Positions 9,898 to 19,007 of a stretch of 64,000 nt of DNA are shown here, piece by piece. The DNA is from Sphingomonas sp. Leaf34. GTDB taxonomy: Bacteria; Pseudomonadota; Alphaproteobacteria; Sphingomonadales; Sphingomonadaceae. The notes under the pieces were generated by a model. It saw only the letters and a list, made by a program, of their open reading frames with translations. It did no database searches and was not told the origin of the DNA. The position numbers and the translations under genes were made by a program. The first letter of the stretch is position 1; the number at the start of each line of letters is the position of its first letter. The DNA lies in NCBI RefSeq assembly GCF_001421805.1, contig NZ_LMLC01000004.1:310001-374000 (forward strand), in the 5' to 3' direction.

Positions 9898-10485
9898 ATG
9901 ACGCGGTTCGTGGTGGTGGTGGATACGCAGTGGGATTTCATGGCCGAGGGGGGCGCGCTGAGCGTAGCGGGGGCGGCGGCGTTGGTCGCGCCGATGCGGG
10001 CGTGGCTGTCGTCCTTGCGGCCTGACGACACGACGGGCGTTTTGTTCACGTTCGACACGCATTTCCGCGAGACCTATGCGGCGTCGCCGGAAGCGCAGAT
10101 GTTTCCGATCCACTGCGTTCGCGGCACGCAAGGCTGGGACAACATGCTCGACGTCGCGCTGGCCGACCCGGCGGTACCGGCGTGGCGGATCGAGAAGGGG
10201 GTGTTCGATATGTGGGCCGAACCGGGGCTCGGCATCGAGGACGCGCGCGATGCGGGTACGCCGGTGTTTCCGCGCGAAGCATTCTTTGCCGCGCTGGCCG
10301 CGAAGGGTGTCACGGACGTCACGGTGATCGGCGTCGCGGCGGATTATTGCGTCCGCTGGGCCATCGAAGGCCTGATCGCGCGTGGCTTCACGGTGACCGT
10401 CCCGGCAGGGCTGACGCGCGGTATCGACCGCCAGATCGATGTGGTTGCCGCGGAGGATTTCGCGGGCGCAGCCCGCGTCGTCTGA
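9898..10485 (+). CDS. pncA: Nicotinamidase (isochorismatase-like hydrolase)
   Basis: A 195-residue cysteine hydrolase that deaminates nicotinamide to nicotinate. The catalytic triad is visible as Asp9 (VVDTQWDF), Lys100 (RIEKGVF) and Cys151 (AADYCVRW), with metal ligands Asp53 and His55 in FDTHF. The start is ATG 9898 with AAAGGAG just upstream. The frame continues upstream through the pncB promoter but without a better start. Paired head-to-head with pncB for NAD salvage. An isochorismatase of other specificity is possible but the neighbour argues against it. Confidence 0.95.
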   Translation: MTRFVVVVDTQWDFMAEGGALSVAGAAALVAPMRAWLSSLRPDDTTGVLFTFDTHFRETYAASPEAQMFPIHCVRGTQGWDNMLDVALADPAVPAWRIEKGVFDMWAEPGLGIEDARDAGTPVFPREAFFAALAAKGVTDVTVIGVAADYCVRWAIEGLIARGFTVTVPAGLTRGIDRQIDVVAAEDFAGAARVV

Positions 10486-10506
10486 CCTGCCCATCGCCGG
10501 CCAAAC

Positions 10507-10633
10507 GATCCTCCCCCGCCAGGGAGAGGTGGCAGGCGTAGCCTGATGGAGGGGGAGGTAAGGCAACCTGCGTCGCGTGTCCTGCCCTTCGTCCGGCAAG
10601 GTGCGAGCCACCGCCCCCTGGCGGGGGAGGATC
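10507..10633. repeat. Extragenic palindromic element (family A)
   Basis: Terminal arms GATCCTCCCCCGCC and GGCGGGGGAGGATC enclose an interior related to, but more diverged than, the copies at 3241 and 29705. It sits between the convergent pncA and GH130 genes and could act as a bidirectional terminator. Confidence 0.8.
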
Positions 10634-10638
10634 AGCGC

Positions 10639-11934
10639 TCAGGCCATCGCGGCAAGCAACCGGCCCACATCCACCGTCGCGAACGACGCGAAATTGTCCG
10701 CGACGCCGAACGGCAGCAGCAACGTGCGGTCGTGGACGATCCCGCCGCAGCTGTAGACGACGTTCGGGACATAGCCGTCGCGCTCCGTGGGACTGGGCAC
10801 GATCAGCGGGTCGGTCATCCGCGCGAGCAGCTTGGTCGGGTCGGCCTTGTCGAGCAGGCAGGCGCCGACGCAGTAATTGCGGACGCTGCCGACGCCGTGC
10901 GTCAGCACCAGCCAACCCTCGTCGATCTCGATCGGTGAGCCGCAATTGCCCATCTGGATAAATTCCCACGGCCATTTCGGCTCGATGATCTTGGTGCCGC
11001 CGTTCCATGTCAGCAGATCGTCCGAGGTCAGATACCAGATATTCTCGTTGTCCTGCCGCCCGAGCATCGCATAGCGGCCATCGATCTTGCGCGGGAACAG
11101 CGCCATCCCCTTGGTGCCCGCTACGGTTCCCCGCATCGGCTGCATCTCGAACGTCTTGAAGTCCTCGCCGCGCAGCAGTTCGCAGCGCGTCTCCGAGCCG
11201 CTGAACGCGGTATAGGTGCCGAGATACTGGACCTCGCCGGCATCCTCGAACCGGACCAGACGCAGATCCTCGATTCCCTGGCGCTGGCTCGGCAGGATCG
11301 GGAAGATCACGGTTTCAGACAGCTCGCGGCTGTTGCCGCATTGCAGCCGGGTCGGACCGCCATCGGTCGCGCCCTGATCCGACGGCTCGATCCGCGGCGG
11401 CACCGCGGTCTGGCTGGCGGGATCGATCGAAAAGCCATCCGCCGGCGACCAGCTGCCGGTGCGGAAGGTGACCGACGAGACATGCCCCTCGCCGATCCCG
11501 CGCAGCGATAGGATGAACCGCACCCCGTTCTCGGGCGCGCCGGCTTGGTCGGGATCCAGCACCATGCTGGGGTTGAACAGTGCGGCGGCCTCGAACGAAT
11601 ATTCCCCGCTCAGATAGGCGCCGATCAGCAATTGTTGATCGCGATTGATCGCCCGCGGTTCGTCGAGATCGGCCATGATCACCCCGAACCGGTGCAGCAA
11701 CAGGTCGTCGACGTCGCGGTGGCGCTCGTCGAGCGATACCATGACCCGTTGGCGCTCGGCATGGAGTTCGTCGGGCGTCAGCGAGAGTACGCGGTCGATC
11801 ACCCGTGCGACCCGCGAGTGCCCCTCCACCTGGAAGGGCCCGGGATACCCGATGTTGAATGGCCGGATGACGGTCCGCGAGGGGTCGGGCCTGAGCTGCA
11901 CGTTCGAGAAGGTGACGAGTTCGCTTTCGGCCAT
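10639..11934 (-). CDS. Glycoside hydrolase family 130 protein
   Basis: A protein of about 431 residues with the five-bladed beta-propeller pattern of GH130, whose members phosphorolyse or hydrolyse beta-mannosides. Seen: FNPSMV, then a GIEDLRLVRF block holding the acidic centre, GMALFPRKIDGRYAMLGRQDNENIW, and GCGSP-like NCGSPIEIDEGWLVLTHG. GVGSVRNYCVGACLLD and PNVVYSCGGIVHDRTLLLPFGVAD complete the fold. The start is placed at ATG 11934 (CCGGAG 6 nt upstream) rather than an in-frame TTG five codons earlier. No other sugar genes are adjacent, so the substrate is undefined. Confidence 0.88.
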   Translation of the reverse strand: MAESELVTFSNVQLRPDPSRTVIRPFNIGYPGPFQVEGHSRVARVIDRVLSLTPDELHAERQRVMVSLDERHRDVDDLLLHRFGVIMADLDEPRAINRDQQLLIGAYLSGEYSFEAAALFNPSMVLDPDQAGAPENGVRFILSLRGIGEGHVSSVTFRTGSWSPADGFSIDPASQTAVPPRIEPSDQGATDGGPTRLQCGNSRELSETVIFPILPSQRQGIEDLRLVRFEDAGEVQYLGTYTAFSGSETRCELLRGEDFKTFEMQPMRGTVAGTKGMALFPRKIDGRYAMLGRQDNENIWYLTSDDLLTWNGGTKIIEPKWPWEFIQMGNCGSPIEIDEGWLVLTHGVGSVRNYCVGACLLDKADPTKLLARMTDPLIVPSPTERDGYVPNVVYSCGGIVHDRTLLLPFGVADNFASFATVDVGRLLAAMA

Positions 11935-12189
11935 GGTCGGCTCCGGCAAAGGCGCGGGTCGGCGCCGGGGTTTTCAGAGACTGACGAACGCCCGGGTACG
12001 CCGATCGCTGCGGACCCGAGCTGAAATATTGCGAACGGGATAGTGGTTCACGTCCCGCCCCGGACTATGAGGGGGAGCGTCGTGCGGCGCCAGCCGGTGC
12101 CATCGATCGACTGCGCGCTCGGTCACCACGCACCGCGTTCGTTCCACCGCGACATCTTTGGCGAACCGATCTGCCGGATGCGGTCGTGG

Positions 12190-12440
12190 CAGGCGGCCGG
12201 CGGCGAGGTCGTGTCGCTGACCAAAAGCGACGTCCGGATCAGGGACCCCTTCGTCCCGCATCGCCATGCGGGATCCATCACCGCGCGGGCATGATGGCGG
12301 TGGCGGGGCGTGCCGATGCCGCGTCGAAGGACCGTATGATCGACGGCGATATCGGCCGGTTTCGGCGCACGCTGGCGGACTTCGATCGAACCAGACCATC
12401 CGCACGGTGCACGGCCGGGGCTATCTGTTCATCACCGACA
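12190..12440 (+). pseudogene. Remnant of an OmpR-type response-regulator DNA-binding domain
   Basis: Pieces of a winged-helix output domain appear in order but in three different frames. GGEVVSLTKSDVRIRDPFV is at about 12198-12255. DRMIDGDIGRFRRTL is at about 12330-12375. NQTIRTVHGRGYLFITD, the hallmark C-terminal strand-turn-strand, is at about 12389-12439. Two frameshifts and a missing receiver domain show a decayed gene. The rest of the gap between GH130 and the EAL gene (11935-12189) shows no recognisable gene; a weak peptide match in frame with the first piece may be the start of the same domain. Confidence 0.65.
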
Positions 12441-12473
12441 TGATCGGGTTCCGACCTGGGCTGTCGCGGACGA

Positions 12474-14264
12474 TCAGGCGGCAGCGCGCGGCGTTTCCGC
12501 CGGATCGGTGTGCGCCGTGTACCATGCGATGAAGCCGCTTGCTTCCATGGGGCGCGCAAACAGGAAGCCTTGCGCTTCGTCGCAGGCCATCGCGGTCAGG
12601 CAGGTCGCGGCGGCCTCGGTCTCGACGCCCTCGGCGACGACGCGGAAGCCGAGGTCATGCGACAGTCCGATCATCGTCCGAACGAGGGTCTGTTCGTCGG
12701 TGCCGTTGGCCGCCGCACCGAGATTGCGCATGAAGCTCTGGTCGATCTTGACGACGTCGACGGGCAATTGCTGGAGGTAGGCCAGGCTGCTGTAGCCGGT
12801 GCCGAAATCGTCGATCGCAAGCCGGATCCCGGCGGCACGCAGCGCCGCGAGCTGTTCGCGCGCCTGGGCGACGTTGCGCATGATCGCACTCTCGGTGATC
12901 TCCAGCTCGATCCGATCGGCGGGAATACGGTGTTTGCGCAGGAGCTGCTCGATGCGTGCGGCAAAATCGGGCTCTTCGAGATTGTTGGCGGACAGGTTGA
13001 CCGAAAGGGTCCCGGCGAACCCCTCGGCGATCCAGCCGACGAGCTGATCCAGCGCGCGATCCACGACCCACTGGGTCAGCGGTTTGGCGTGCGACGTCTG
13101 TTCGATCAGCGGGATGAACTCGGCCGGCGACACGTCGCCGAGCACCGGATGCACCCAGCGCAGCAGCACTTCGGCGCCCAGGCACCGCCGCTGCAGCAGC
13201 TCGACGCGGGGTTGATAGACGAGCCGCAATTGATCGTCCGCCGCGAGCGCCGCCTCGAAGTCGTGCAGCAGCGCGAACCGACGGCGATGCGCGGTGTCGT
13301 TCGCCGACGAGAAGAAGCATACCGTTTCCTCGATCGTCCGTGCGTCCTGGGCCGCGCCGTGGGCAAAGCGGAGGACGTCCTGCGGCTCCACGGTCCCCAA
13401 TATGATCGGCGCCACGCCGACCGCTCCGGTGGTCGCGAACCGCATCGATGACTTGGCGCTGCAGTGCGCGATCTCGCGCGTCAGTTTGTCGACATAGGCG
13501 GCGTCGTCGACATCGGGCTCGGCGAAGAAGACCATCTGCGTCGCGGCGACGTGATAGGCGCGGCGCGTCTGCGGGAGCGCCTTGCGGAGTTGCAGCGCGG
13601 CCGTCCTGACCATCTGGACGACGTATTCGGATCCTAGGACGCGCGTCATCGTGTCGATCTGATCGGTCCGCGCGAGATCGAACATCACGAGCAGGCGCCG
13701 TTCACCGGCATGATCGCGCGTGAGATCGTCGAGGTCGTCGAGAAACTGCTGACGGTTGGGAAGGCCGCTGATCGGATCGATCCGGCCAAAGGCATGCTGC
13801 AGCTCGATCTGCGCCATCGTCATCGCCGCCAGATCGCGCAACGCGGTCATTTCGGCTGCGGTTACCGTGCGCGGTTCGGTGCCCAGCACGCACAGCGCGC
13901 CAAGGCCATATCCGTCGCGCGTCGTCAACGGTGCCCCGGCGTAGAACCGCGTGCCGCGCGCGGCGAGCTGACTATCGGCATAGACCGGATCGGCGAGCAG
14001 GTCCGGAATCACCAGCGCCTGCGTGGTCTCGGCGACCTCGGCACATGGCGCACCGTCGCGGCCAAGCTGAGTATCGGTCACGCCGACCCGCGACTTGAAC
14101 CATTGGCGGTCCTGATCGGTCAGCGATATCGCGGAAACCGGCAATCCGAAGATCTGGCTCGCCATCCGGGTGATCCGGTCGAAACTCTCGCTGGGCGCGG
14201 AGTCGAGGATGCCGAGCTGTCTGAGGGCGTCGAGTCGCGCCGCTTCGGAGACGGGTTCGGTCAT
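12474..14264 (-). CDS. GAF - degenerate GGDEF - EAL protein (c-di-GMP phosphodiesterase)
   Basis: About 596 residues. An N-terminal GAF domain (about 8-160, LRQLGILDSAPSESFDRI start) is followed by a GGDEF-like domain (about 165-325) and an EAL domain (about 335-585). The EAL domain keeps ITESAIM, DDFGTGYSSLAYLQQLP, KIDQSF and EGVE. Its signature reads AEVLLRW, so the Ala of EAL is Val. The GGDEF site is lost (VAATQMVFFAE at the expected place), so cyclase activity is not expected. It probably degrades c-di-GMP under control of a GAF ligand. ATG 14264 is used; a GTG six codons earlier is an alternative, and neither has a clear Shine-Dalgarno. It lies 66 bp downstream of the diguanylate cyclase gene. 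Confidence 0.9.
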   Translation of the reverse strand: MTEPVSEAARLDALRQLGILDSAPSESFDRITRMASQIFGLPVSAISLTDQDRQWFKSRVGVTDTQLGRDGAPCAEVAETTQALVIPDLLADPVYADSQLAARGTRFYAGAPLTTRDGYGLGALCVLGTEPRTVTAAEMTALRDLAAMTMAQIELQHAFGRIDPISGLPNRQQFLDDLDDLTRDHAGERRLLVMFDLARTDQIDTMTRVLGSEYVVQMVRTAALQLRKALPQTRRAYHVAATQMVFFAEPDVDDAAYVDKLTREIAHCSAKSSMRFATTGAVGVAPIILGTVEPQDVLRFAHGAAQDARTIEETVCFFSSANDTAHRRRFALLHDFEAALAADDQLRLVYQPRVELLQRRCLGAEVLLRWVHPVLGDVSPAEFIPLIEQTSHAKPLTQWVVDRALDQLVGWIAEGFAGTLSVNLSANNLEEPDFAARIEQLLRKHRIPADRIELEITESAIMRNVAQAREQLAALRAAGIRLAIDDFGTGYSSLAYLQQLPVDVVKIDQSFMRNLGAAANGTDEQTLVRTMIGLSHDLGFRVVAEGVETEAAATCLTAMACDEAQGFLFARPMEASGFIAWYTAHTDPAETPRAAA

Positions 14265-14330
14265 AGGGCTGTCGTGCACCACTATAACTTAAGTGAGTGT
14301 GAATGTATACCAAATCGGTTGAAACCTCTG

Positions 14331-16046
14331 TTAGGCTATCCGGATATGCTGCAGCTTCCGGCTCCGTTTGGCCGCGTAAAGCGCGGCATCCGCCTGTCGC
14401 CATGCGATCGCAAAGCTCTGGACCGGCGATGACGTCGACCCGGTCATCAGGACGGCACCGACACTGCCGCTGATCGGCAGGCTCAGCCCGTTGCTGGTCA
14501 GCCGCTGGCCGAGCGCGCGGTCGATCCGATCGGCAACGACGGCGAGGCGGGCATCGTCGGCATCGGGTAGCAGCACCGCGAATTCGTCCCCCCCCAGCCT
14601 GGCCAGATGATCGCTGGTCCGCACCACGTCGTGCAGACGCCGCGCCACTTCGACGAGCACGGTGTCACCGACGCTGTGCCCAAAGTGGTCGTTGATCGCC
14701 TTGAACCGATCGAGGTCGATCGCGATGACCCCGATCGAGACACCCGTGGCGGTCTGCGCAAGGCGTTGCTCGAGACCGCGACGATTGAGCAACCCGGTCA
14801 GCGGGTCGGTCTCGGCGGCGTTGACGGCACGCAACTGGCGTTCGCGATCTTCCGAAATGTCGATCGTGACGCCGACGATCCGCAGCGGACTGCCATCGGT
14901 CGCGCGCAACAGCTTGCGATCGCACCGCATCCACCGCGGCCCGTTGATCGTCGATAACTCGTATTCGACCGAAGCCTCGTCGATCTCGCCGTCGAGCAAG
15001 CTCTGCACCGACGCGGCGTCGCGGTTCGCCGGCGCGATATATTCGCCATAGGCATCGAGGTCGATCGACCCGGGCGCATCGGGGCCCTTCACGAAGCGCG
15101 TGAAGCTGGGCGATGTCTCGAACTTCTGGGACTCGACGTCGATATGCCAGAATCCGCCCCGCACGGCCTCCATCGCCAGCGTCAGGCGGGCGTTGATCTC
15201 CTGGAGCGCGTGATCCGCGCGGCGGCGTTCGGTGATGTCCTCGATCTGGACGATCAGCCGGACCAGATCGCCCGCCGCGCTGCGGACCGCAGAGACCGCA
15301 AGCGCGACATGGACAGGCGTACCGCTGCGATGGACATAGCGTTTCTCGAGCCGATAGTCGTCGCGCGTGCCCGCGATCACGTCGCGCCACAACGCGTCGC
15401 CCGCGGCACGATCGTCGGGATGCGTGATCGACGAGAAGTCCCGGCCGGCAAGGGCGTCGACCGACAGGCCCAGCATCGTCGCAAACGCCGCATTGACGCG
15501 CTCCATCCGACCCTGGCGATCGGCGACCGCAATCCCGATCGGTGCATGCTCGAACGCATCGTTGAACATCTGCTCGTTCTCGACGATCTTGTCTTCCAGA
15601 TCCTTCCGGACGCTGATGTCGGTGACCAGGACGACGATACCGCGGACGACTCCGGCGGCATCGATATCCGGGACATAGCTGCCCTGGACGCGGCGTGCGT
15701 TGCCGCCGTCGAACAGCGTATATTCATAGGTGACGGGCGTGCCGTCCAATGCAGCGCGCAACTTCGGCACGACCGTCGGATAATTGCCCTCACCGACGAT
15801 CTCACGGCAATGCCGGCCGACGATCCGCTCGGGCGCAATGCCCCGCCATGCCGCATAGGTCGCGTTGGCATAGCGATAGCGAAGGTCGCGGTCGAAATAG
15901 GCGACCAGCCCCGGCAGCAGGTCGAGCATCGCCCGCGCGCAGGGCAAGCCGTCCGGCGCACGCTCCGGCGAGGTCGCTACCGATTCACCTTGCGATGTAT
16001 CTTGGAGGGGCATTGGCGGGTGGCTCATGGCGTTCGATAGGATCAT
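14331..16046 (-). CDS. PAS-PAS-PAS-GGDEF diguanylate cyclase
   Basis: About 571 residues, cytosolic. There are three consecutive PAS sensor domains: about 25-145 (YFDRDLRYRYANATYAAW), 150-275 (FEHAPIGIAVADRQGRMERV) and 280-400 (AVRGGFWHIDVESQKF). A GGDEF domain follows (about 410-565). The active site LGGDEFAVLL (about 484-489) is intact, and RTSD five residues before it is a canonical inhibitory I-site, so product-inhibited c-di-GMP synthesis is expected. The start is uncertain: ATG 16046 or 16028, neither with a good Shine-Dalgarno. It sits directly upstream of the EAL protein on the same strand, forming a make-and-break pair. Confidence 0.9.
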   Translation of the reverse strand: MILSNAMSHPPMPLQDTSQGESVATSPERAPDGLPCARAMLDLLPGLVAYFDRDLRYRYANATYAAWRGIAPERIVGRHCREIVGEGNYPTVVPKLRAALDGTPVTYEYTLFDGGNARRVQGSYVPDIDAAGVVRGIVVLVTDISVRKDLEDKIVENEQMFNDAFEHAPIGIAVADRQGRMERVNAAFATMLGLSVDALAGRDFSSITHPDDRAAGDALWRDVIAGTRDDYRLEKRYVHRSGTPVHVALAVSAVRSAAGDLVRLIVQIEDITERRRADHALQEINARLTLAMEAVRGGFWHIDVESQKFETSPSFTRFVKGPDAPGSIDLDAYGEYIAPANRDAASVQSLLDGEIDEASVEYELSTINGPRWMRCDRKLLRATDGSPLRIVGVTIDISEDRERQLRAVNAAETDPLTGLLNRRGLEQRLAQTATGVSIGVIAIDLDRFKAINDHFGHSVGDTVLVEVARRLHDVVRTSDHLARLGGDEFAVLLPDADDARLAVVADRIDRALGQRLTSNGLSLPISGSVGAVLMTGSTSSPVQSFAIAWRQADAALYAAKRSRKLQHIRIA

Positions 16047-16209
16047 GATAGTTAAGCGTTGGTTCGTCCACGCAGGGCGATAATCGCTCGTCTCGCCGAT
16101 CGATGGAGAAAGTGTAGCAACTCCCGTAAGATAGCGGCCTGCCGCCCGGTCGGGATGAGGCGGTAATTGTAGAAATACGTCACGGCCAGTTCGGTTGTAT
16201 CCGCCGCCG

Positions 16210-16962
16210 TCACCCCGTGCGGGCGACCTGGAACCCGGCGAACGACTGGCTGACCGGCATGATCTCGAGCCGGTTGATGTTGAGATGCGCCGGCAGCTCG
16301 GCGATCCACAGCAGCGTCGCGGCAAGGTCGGCGCCGGTCATCGGTTCGGCGCCGGCATACAGCGCGTCGGACGCCGCCTGGTCACCGTCGGTGCGGACCA
16401 GCGTGAACTCGGTTGCGATCATGCCGGGCTCGATCGACGTGACGCGAACGCCCTTGCCATGCAGGTCCGATCGCAGCCCCAGCGAGAACTGCTCGACGAA
16501 CGCCTTGGTGCCGCCATACACATTGCCGCCGGTATAGGGGTAGGTGGCGGCGACCGAGGACAGGTTGATGACCGCCCCCTTCCGCGCGATCAGCCCCGGC
16601 AGCAGCTTGTGCGTCAGCGACACCAGCGCGGTGACGTTGGTAGCGATCATCGTCTTCCACTGGTCGACATTGGCCTGGTCGGCGGGCTTGGTGCCCAGCG
16701 CCAGTCCGGCATTGTTGATCAGCAGGTCGATAGCGCGAAACGCGTCGGGCAGCGCCTCGAGCGCGGCATCGCGTGCGTCTTCGTCACACACGTCGAAGGC
16801 CGCGGGATGGACCGTGTCGGCGCCCAGCGCCGCGACCAGCGCATCGAGACGGTCCTTGCGACGACCGGTCGCGATCACGCGCCATCCCGCCGCCGCAAAC
16901 GCATGCGCAGCGGCTTCACCGATGCCCGACGTGGCGCCGGTGATGAGAACGGTCTTGGTCAT
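16210..16962 (-). CDS. Short-chain dehydrogenase, YdfG-like
   Basis: A 250-residue classical SDR. The Rossmann motif TGATSGIGEA (residues 8-17), NNAG (84-87), Ser135/136, and Tyr149 and Lys153 of the YxxxK catalytic pair are all present. The C-terminus NRLEIMPVSQSFAGFQVAR is characteristic of the YdfG subgroup, NADP-dependent 3-hydroxy acid / L-allo-threonine dehydrogenases that also reduce malonic semialdehyde. The start is fixed at ATG 16962 by AGGAAG upstream. It stands between the cyclic-di-GMP genes and a TetR regulator on the same strand. Confidence 0.9.
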   Translation of the reverse strand: MTKTVLITGATSGIGEAAAHAFAAAGWRVIATGRRKDRLDALVAALGADTVHPAAFDVCDEDARDAALEALPDAFRAIDLLINNAGLALGTKPADQANVDQWKTMIATNVTALVSLTHKLLPGLIARKGAVINLSSVAATYPYTGGNVYGGTKAFVEQFSLGLRSDLHGKGVRVTSIEPGMIATEFTLVRTDGDQAASDALYAGAEPMTGADLAATLLWIAELPAHLNINRLEIMPVSQSFAGFQVARTG

Positions 16963-17108
16963 GTCGCTTCCTAGCCGGGTTCCGCCGCGCGCTTGGCGGG
17001 GCAGGGGCAATGTAGGATCGATCGCCCCACCCGCAATCGGGCCCGCATTGCAGCCCGCATTTGGTACGCGGCAAATGACCGTCCCCAAACGCCGGGACTA
17101 GCCCGGAA

Positions 17109-17693
17109 CTAAAGTGCGCGCACCGCGGCCAGGATCATCCGGCCGGTCAGGCGCGCGGTCTCGTCCTCGGACAATCTCGGCCGTGACAGCGTGCGATGAC
17201 CGAGGCCGAACATGAACGCGAGGATCAGCTCCTCTGCGCCCTCGAGCTCATTTTCGTGCAGCGCTGGATTGGCGACGCACGCCAATTCGCGGATCAAATG
17301 TCGAAATCCGCGACACAGGTCGGCGATCGTGTCGGCAACGTCGGCGTTTCGGTGCGCCTCGGCCATGATCTCGAACGACAACGCCTCGTCTCCCTTGGAC
17401 AGCGCGCGCCGCGCCAGTTCGACGAACCCCTCCTCGATCGACAGTCTCCCGGATTTCACCAAGTCGTTCATCGTCTGCAACTCGGCCATCTTGGCCGCGG
17501 CGTCTTCCATCACGATCGCCTGGATCACCGCATTCTTGCCCGTGAACAAACGATAGATCTGGCCGACCGAGACGCCCGCTGCGACCGCAAGTTCGGACAT
17601 CGGAGTCTGATGAAACCCTTGGGTCGCAAACAGGTGACGGGCTGCGGCGACGATACGCTCGCGGCTCCCCATCTCATGTTGCACTGCACTCAA
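17109..17693 (-). CDS. TetR/AcrR-family repressor of the adjacent efflux operon
   Basis: A 194-residue regulator: an N-terminal helix-turn-helix (about 10-55, ARHLFATQGFHQTPMSELAVAAGVSVGQIYRLFTGK region) and a helical ligand-binding C-terminal domain. The start used is TTG 17693, which has GAGGAT 6 nt upstream; ATG 17672 is the alternative. It is divergent from the RND efflux operon, and a perfect 20-bp palindrome lies in the shared 111-bp region, so auto-repression and repression of the pump by drug-released binding is the likely circuit. The ligand is unknown. Confidence 0.92.
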   Translation of the reverse strand: MSAVQHEMGSRERIVAAARHLFATQGFHQTPMSELAVAAGVSVGQIYRLFTGKNAVIQAIVMEDAAAKMAELQTMNDLVKSGRLSIEEGFVELARRALSKGDEALSFEIMAEAHRNADVADTIADLCRGFRHLIRELACVANPALHENELEGAEELILAFMFGLGHRTLSRPRLSEDETARLTGRMILAAVRAL

Positions 17694-17757
17694 AATCAGA
17701 TCCTCAACGCGTTTTTTGGTTGACCGGCCGCTCGCACAATCCTAGCGGGCAAGCAAG

Positions 17758-17777
17758 CGGAATGAACGTTCATTCCG
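17758..17777. promoter_or_regulatory. TetR-type operator (perfect 20-bp palindrome)
   Basis: The sequence CGGAATGAACGTTCATTCCG is perfectly self-complementary. It lies 28 bp before the efflux adaptor start and about 65 bp from the TetR gene start. Size, symmetry and position match operators of TetR/AcrR repressors. Confidence 0.8.
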
Positions 17778-17804
17778 GTAATACCTATCTGCACGGACGT
17801 CGGG

Positions 17805-19001
17805 ATGCTCAACATGCAGCGATTGAATCTCAAGGGAACGGTGGCTTTCGCCGCGCTGGCACTGATGACGGCGTGCAGCAAGGAGCAGGCGCCCCCGCCG
17901 CCGCCCACGCCGACCGTCGGCGTCGTCAACGTCGCCGAGGAATCGGTCGTCCTCACCTCCGAACTGCCCGGTCGGATCGCCGCGGTGGAGACGTCCGAAG
18001 TCCGTCCGCAAGTCAATGGCGTCGTCCGCGACCGGCTGTTCACCGAGGGTGCGATGGTCAGCAAGGGCCAGGTTCTCTACGCGATCGAGGACGCGCCCTA
18101 TCGCGCGGCGCTCGCCAGCGCGCAGGGGCAGCTCGGCGCGGCCCAGTCGCAGATCAACGCGACCCGGCTCCAGGCGCAGCGCTACGGCCAGCTCGTCGCG
18201 CTGAACGCGGTCAGCAAGCAGGAGGCGGACAACGCCACCGCGGCCGCGCAACAGGCCCGCGCCAATGTTGCAGCGCAGCAGGCTGCGGTCCAGGCCGCGC
18301 GCGTCAATCTCGGATTCACGCGGATCAAGGCGCCGATCTCGGGCCGTATCGGCCGATCGCTGGTGACCGTCGGCGCGCTCGTCCAGACCGGGCAGACCGA
18401 TCCGCTCGCGACGATCCAGCGCACCAATACCGTCTATGTCGACGTCGTGCAGTCCGCCGCGCAGCTGCTCGATCTCAAACAGGCGATGGCAAGCGGCGGC
18501 GTGACGCGCGGCGACGGCAGCGCGCGCGTCCAGCTCATCCTTCCGAATGGCACGACCTACCCGATCGAGGGGCGCCTCCAGTTCGCCGAAGTCACCGTCG
18601 ACCAGACCACCGGCGCGGTCACGCTGCGCGCGAGCTTCCCCAACCCCAACGGCCTGTTGCTGCCGGGCATGTATGTCCGTGCAAAGCTGGTCGAGGGCAC
18701 GCGTCGCCAGGCGATCATGGCGCCCACCGCGGGCATCACGCGCGATCCGCGCGGCGGCGCGACCGCTTTGGTCGTCAACGCGCAGAACAAGGTCGAGCAG
18801 CGTACCGTCACCACCGACCGCGTGATCGGCGACAAGTGGATCGTCACCAGCGGCCTGAAGCCCGGCGACAAGCTGATCGTCGAGGGCCTGCTGAACCTGC
18901 GGCCCGGCGCGACCGTTAAGCCCGCTGCCCCGCAGCAGGTCGGCAAGGCACCCGGCACCGGCGGCGCGCCCGCCTCCGGCACCACGCAGGCCGGGAAGTA
19001 A
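17805..19001 (+). CDS. RND efflux periplasmic adaptor (AcrA/MexA type)
   Basis: A 398-residue membrane-fusion lipoprotein (lipobox LMTAC, Cys24). Order seen: a biotinyl-lipoyl-like half (GRIAAVETSEVRPQVNGVV), an alpha-helical hairpin rich in Ala/Gln (about 100-165), the second lipoyl half (FTRIKAPISGRIG), a beta-barrel domain and a membrane-proximal domain. A Gly/Pro/Ala-rich tail ends the protein. It bridges the inner-membrane pump and outer-membrane channel encoded next (6-bp gap). ATG 17805 or 17814 may be used. Controlled by the palindrome just upstream (inference). Confidence 0.95.
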   Translation: MLNMQRLNLKGTVAFAALALMTACSKEQAPPPPPTPTVGVVNVAEESVVLTSELPGRIAAVETSEVRPQVNGVVRDRLFTEGAMVSKGQVLYAIEDAPYRAALASAQGQLGAAQSQINATRLQAQRYGQLVALNAVSKQEADNATAAAQQARANVAAQQAAVQAARVNLGFTRIKAPISGRIGRSLVTVGALVQTGQTDPLATIQRTNTVYVDVVQSAAQLLDLKQAMASGGVTRGDGSARVQLILPNGTTYPIEGRLQFAEVTVDQTTGAVTLRASFPNPNGLLLPGMYVRAKLVEGTRRQAIMAPTAGITRDPRGGATALVVNAQNKVEQRTVTTDRVIGDKWIVTSGLKPGDKLIVEGLLNLRPGATVKPAAPQQVGKAPGTGGAPASGTTQAGK

Positions 19002-19007
19002 CCGCCC

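Noticed and set aside
16052..16195. Minus-strand peptide with YFYNYRLIPTGRQAAILREL, faintly like a TnpB-type transposase N-terminus
   Set aside because: No start codon precedes it outside the SDR gene, it is under 50 residues, and no other transposase motif follows.
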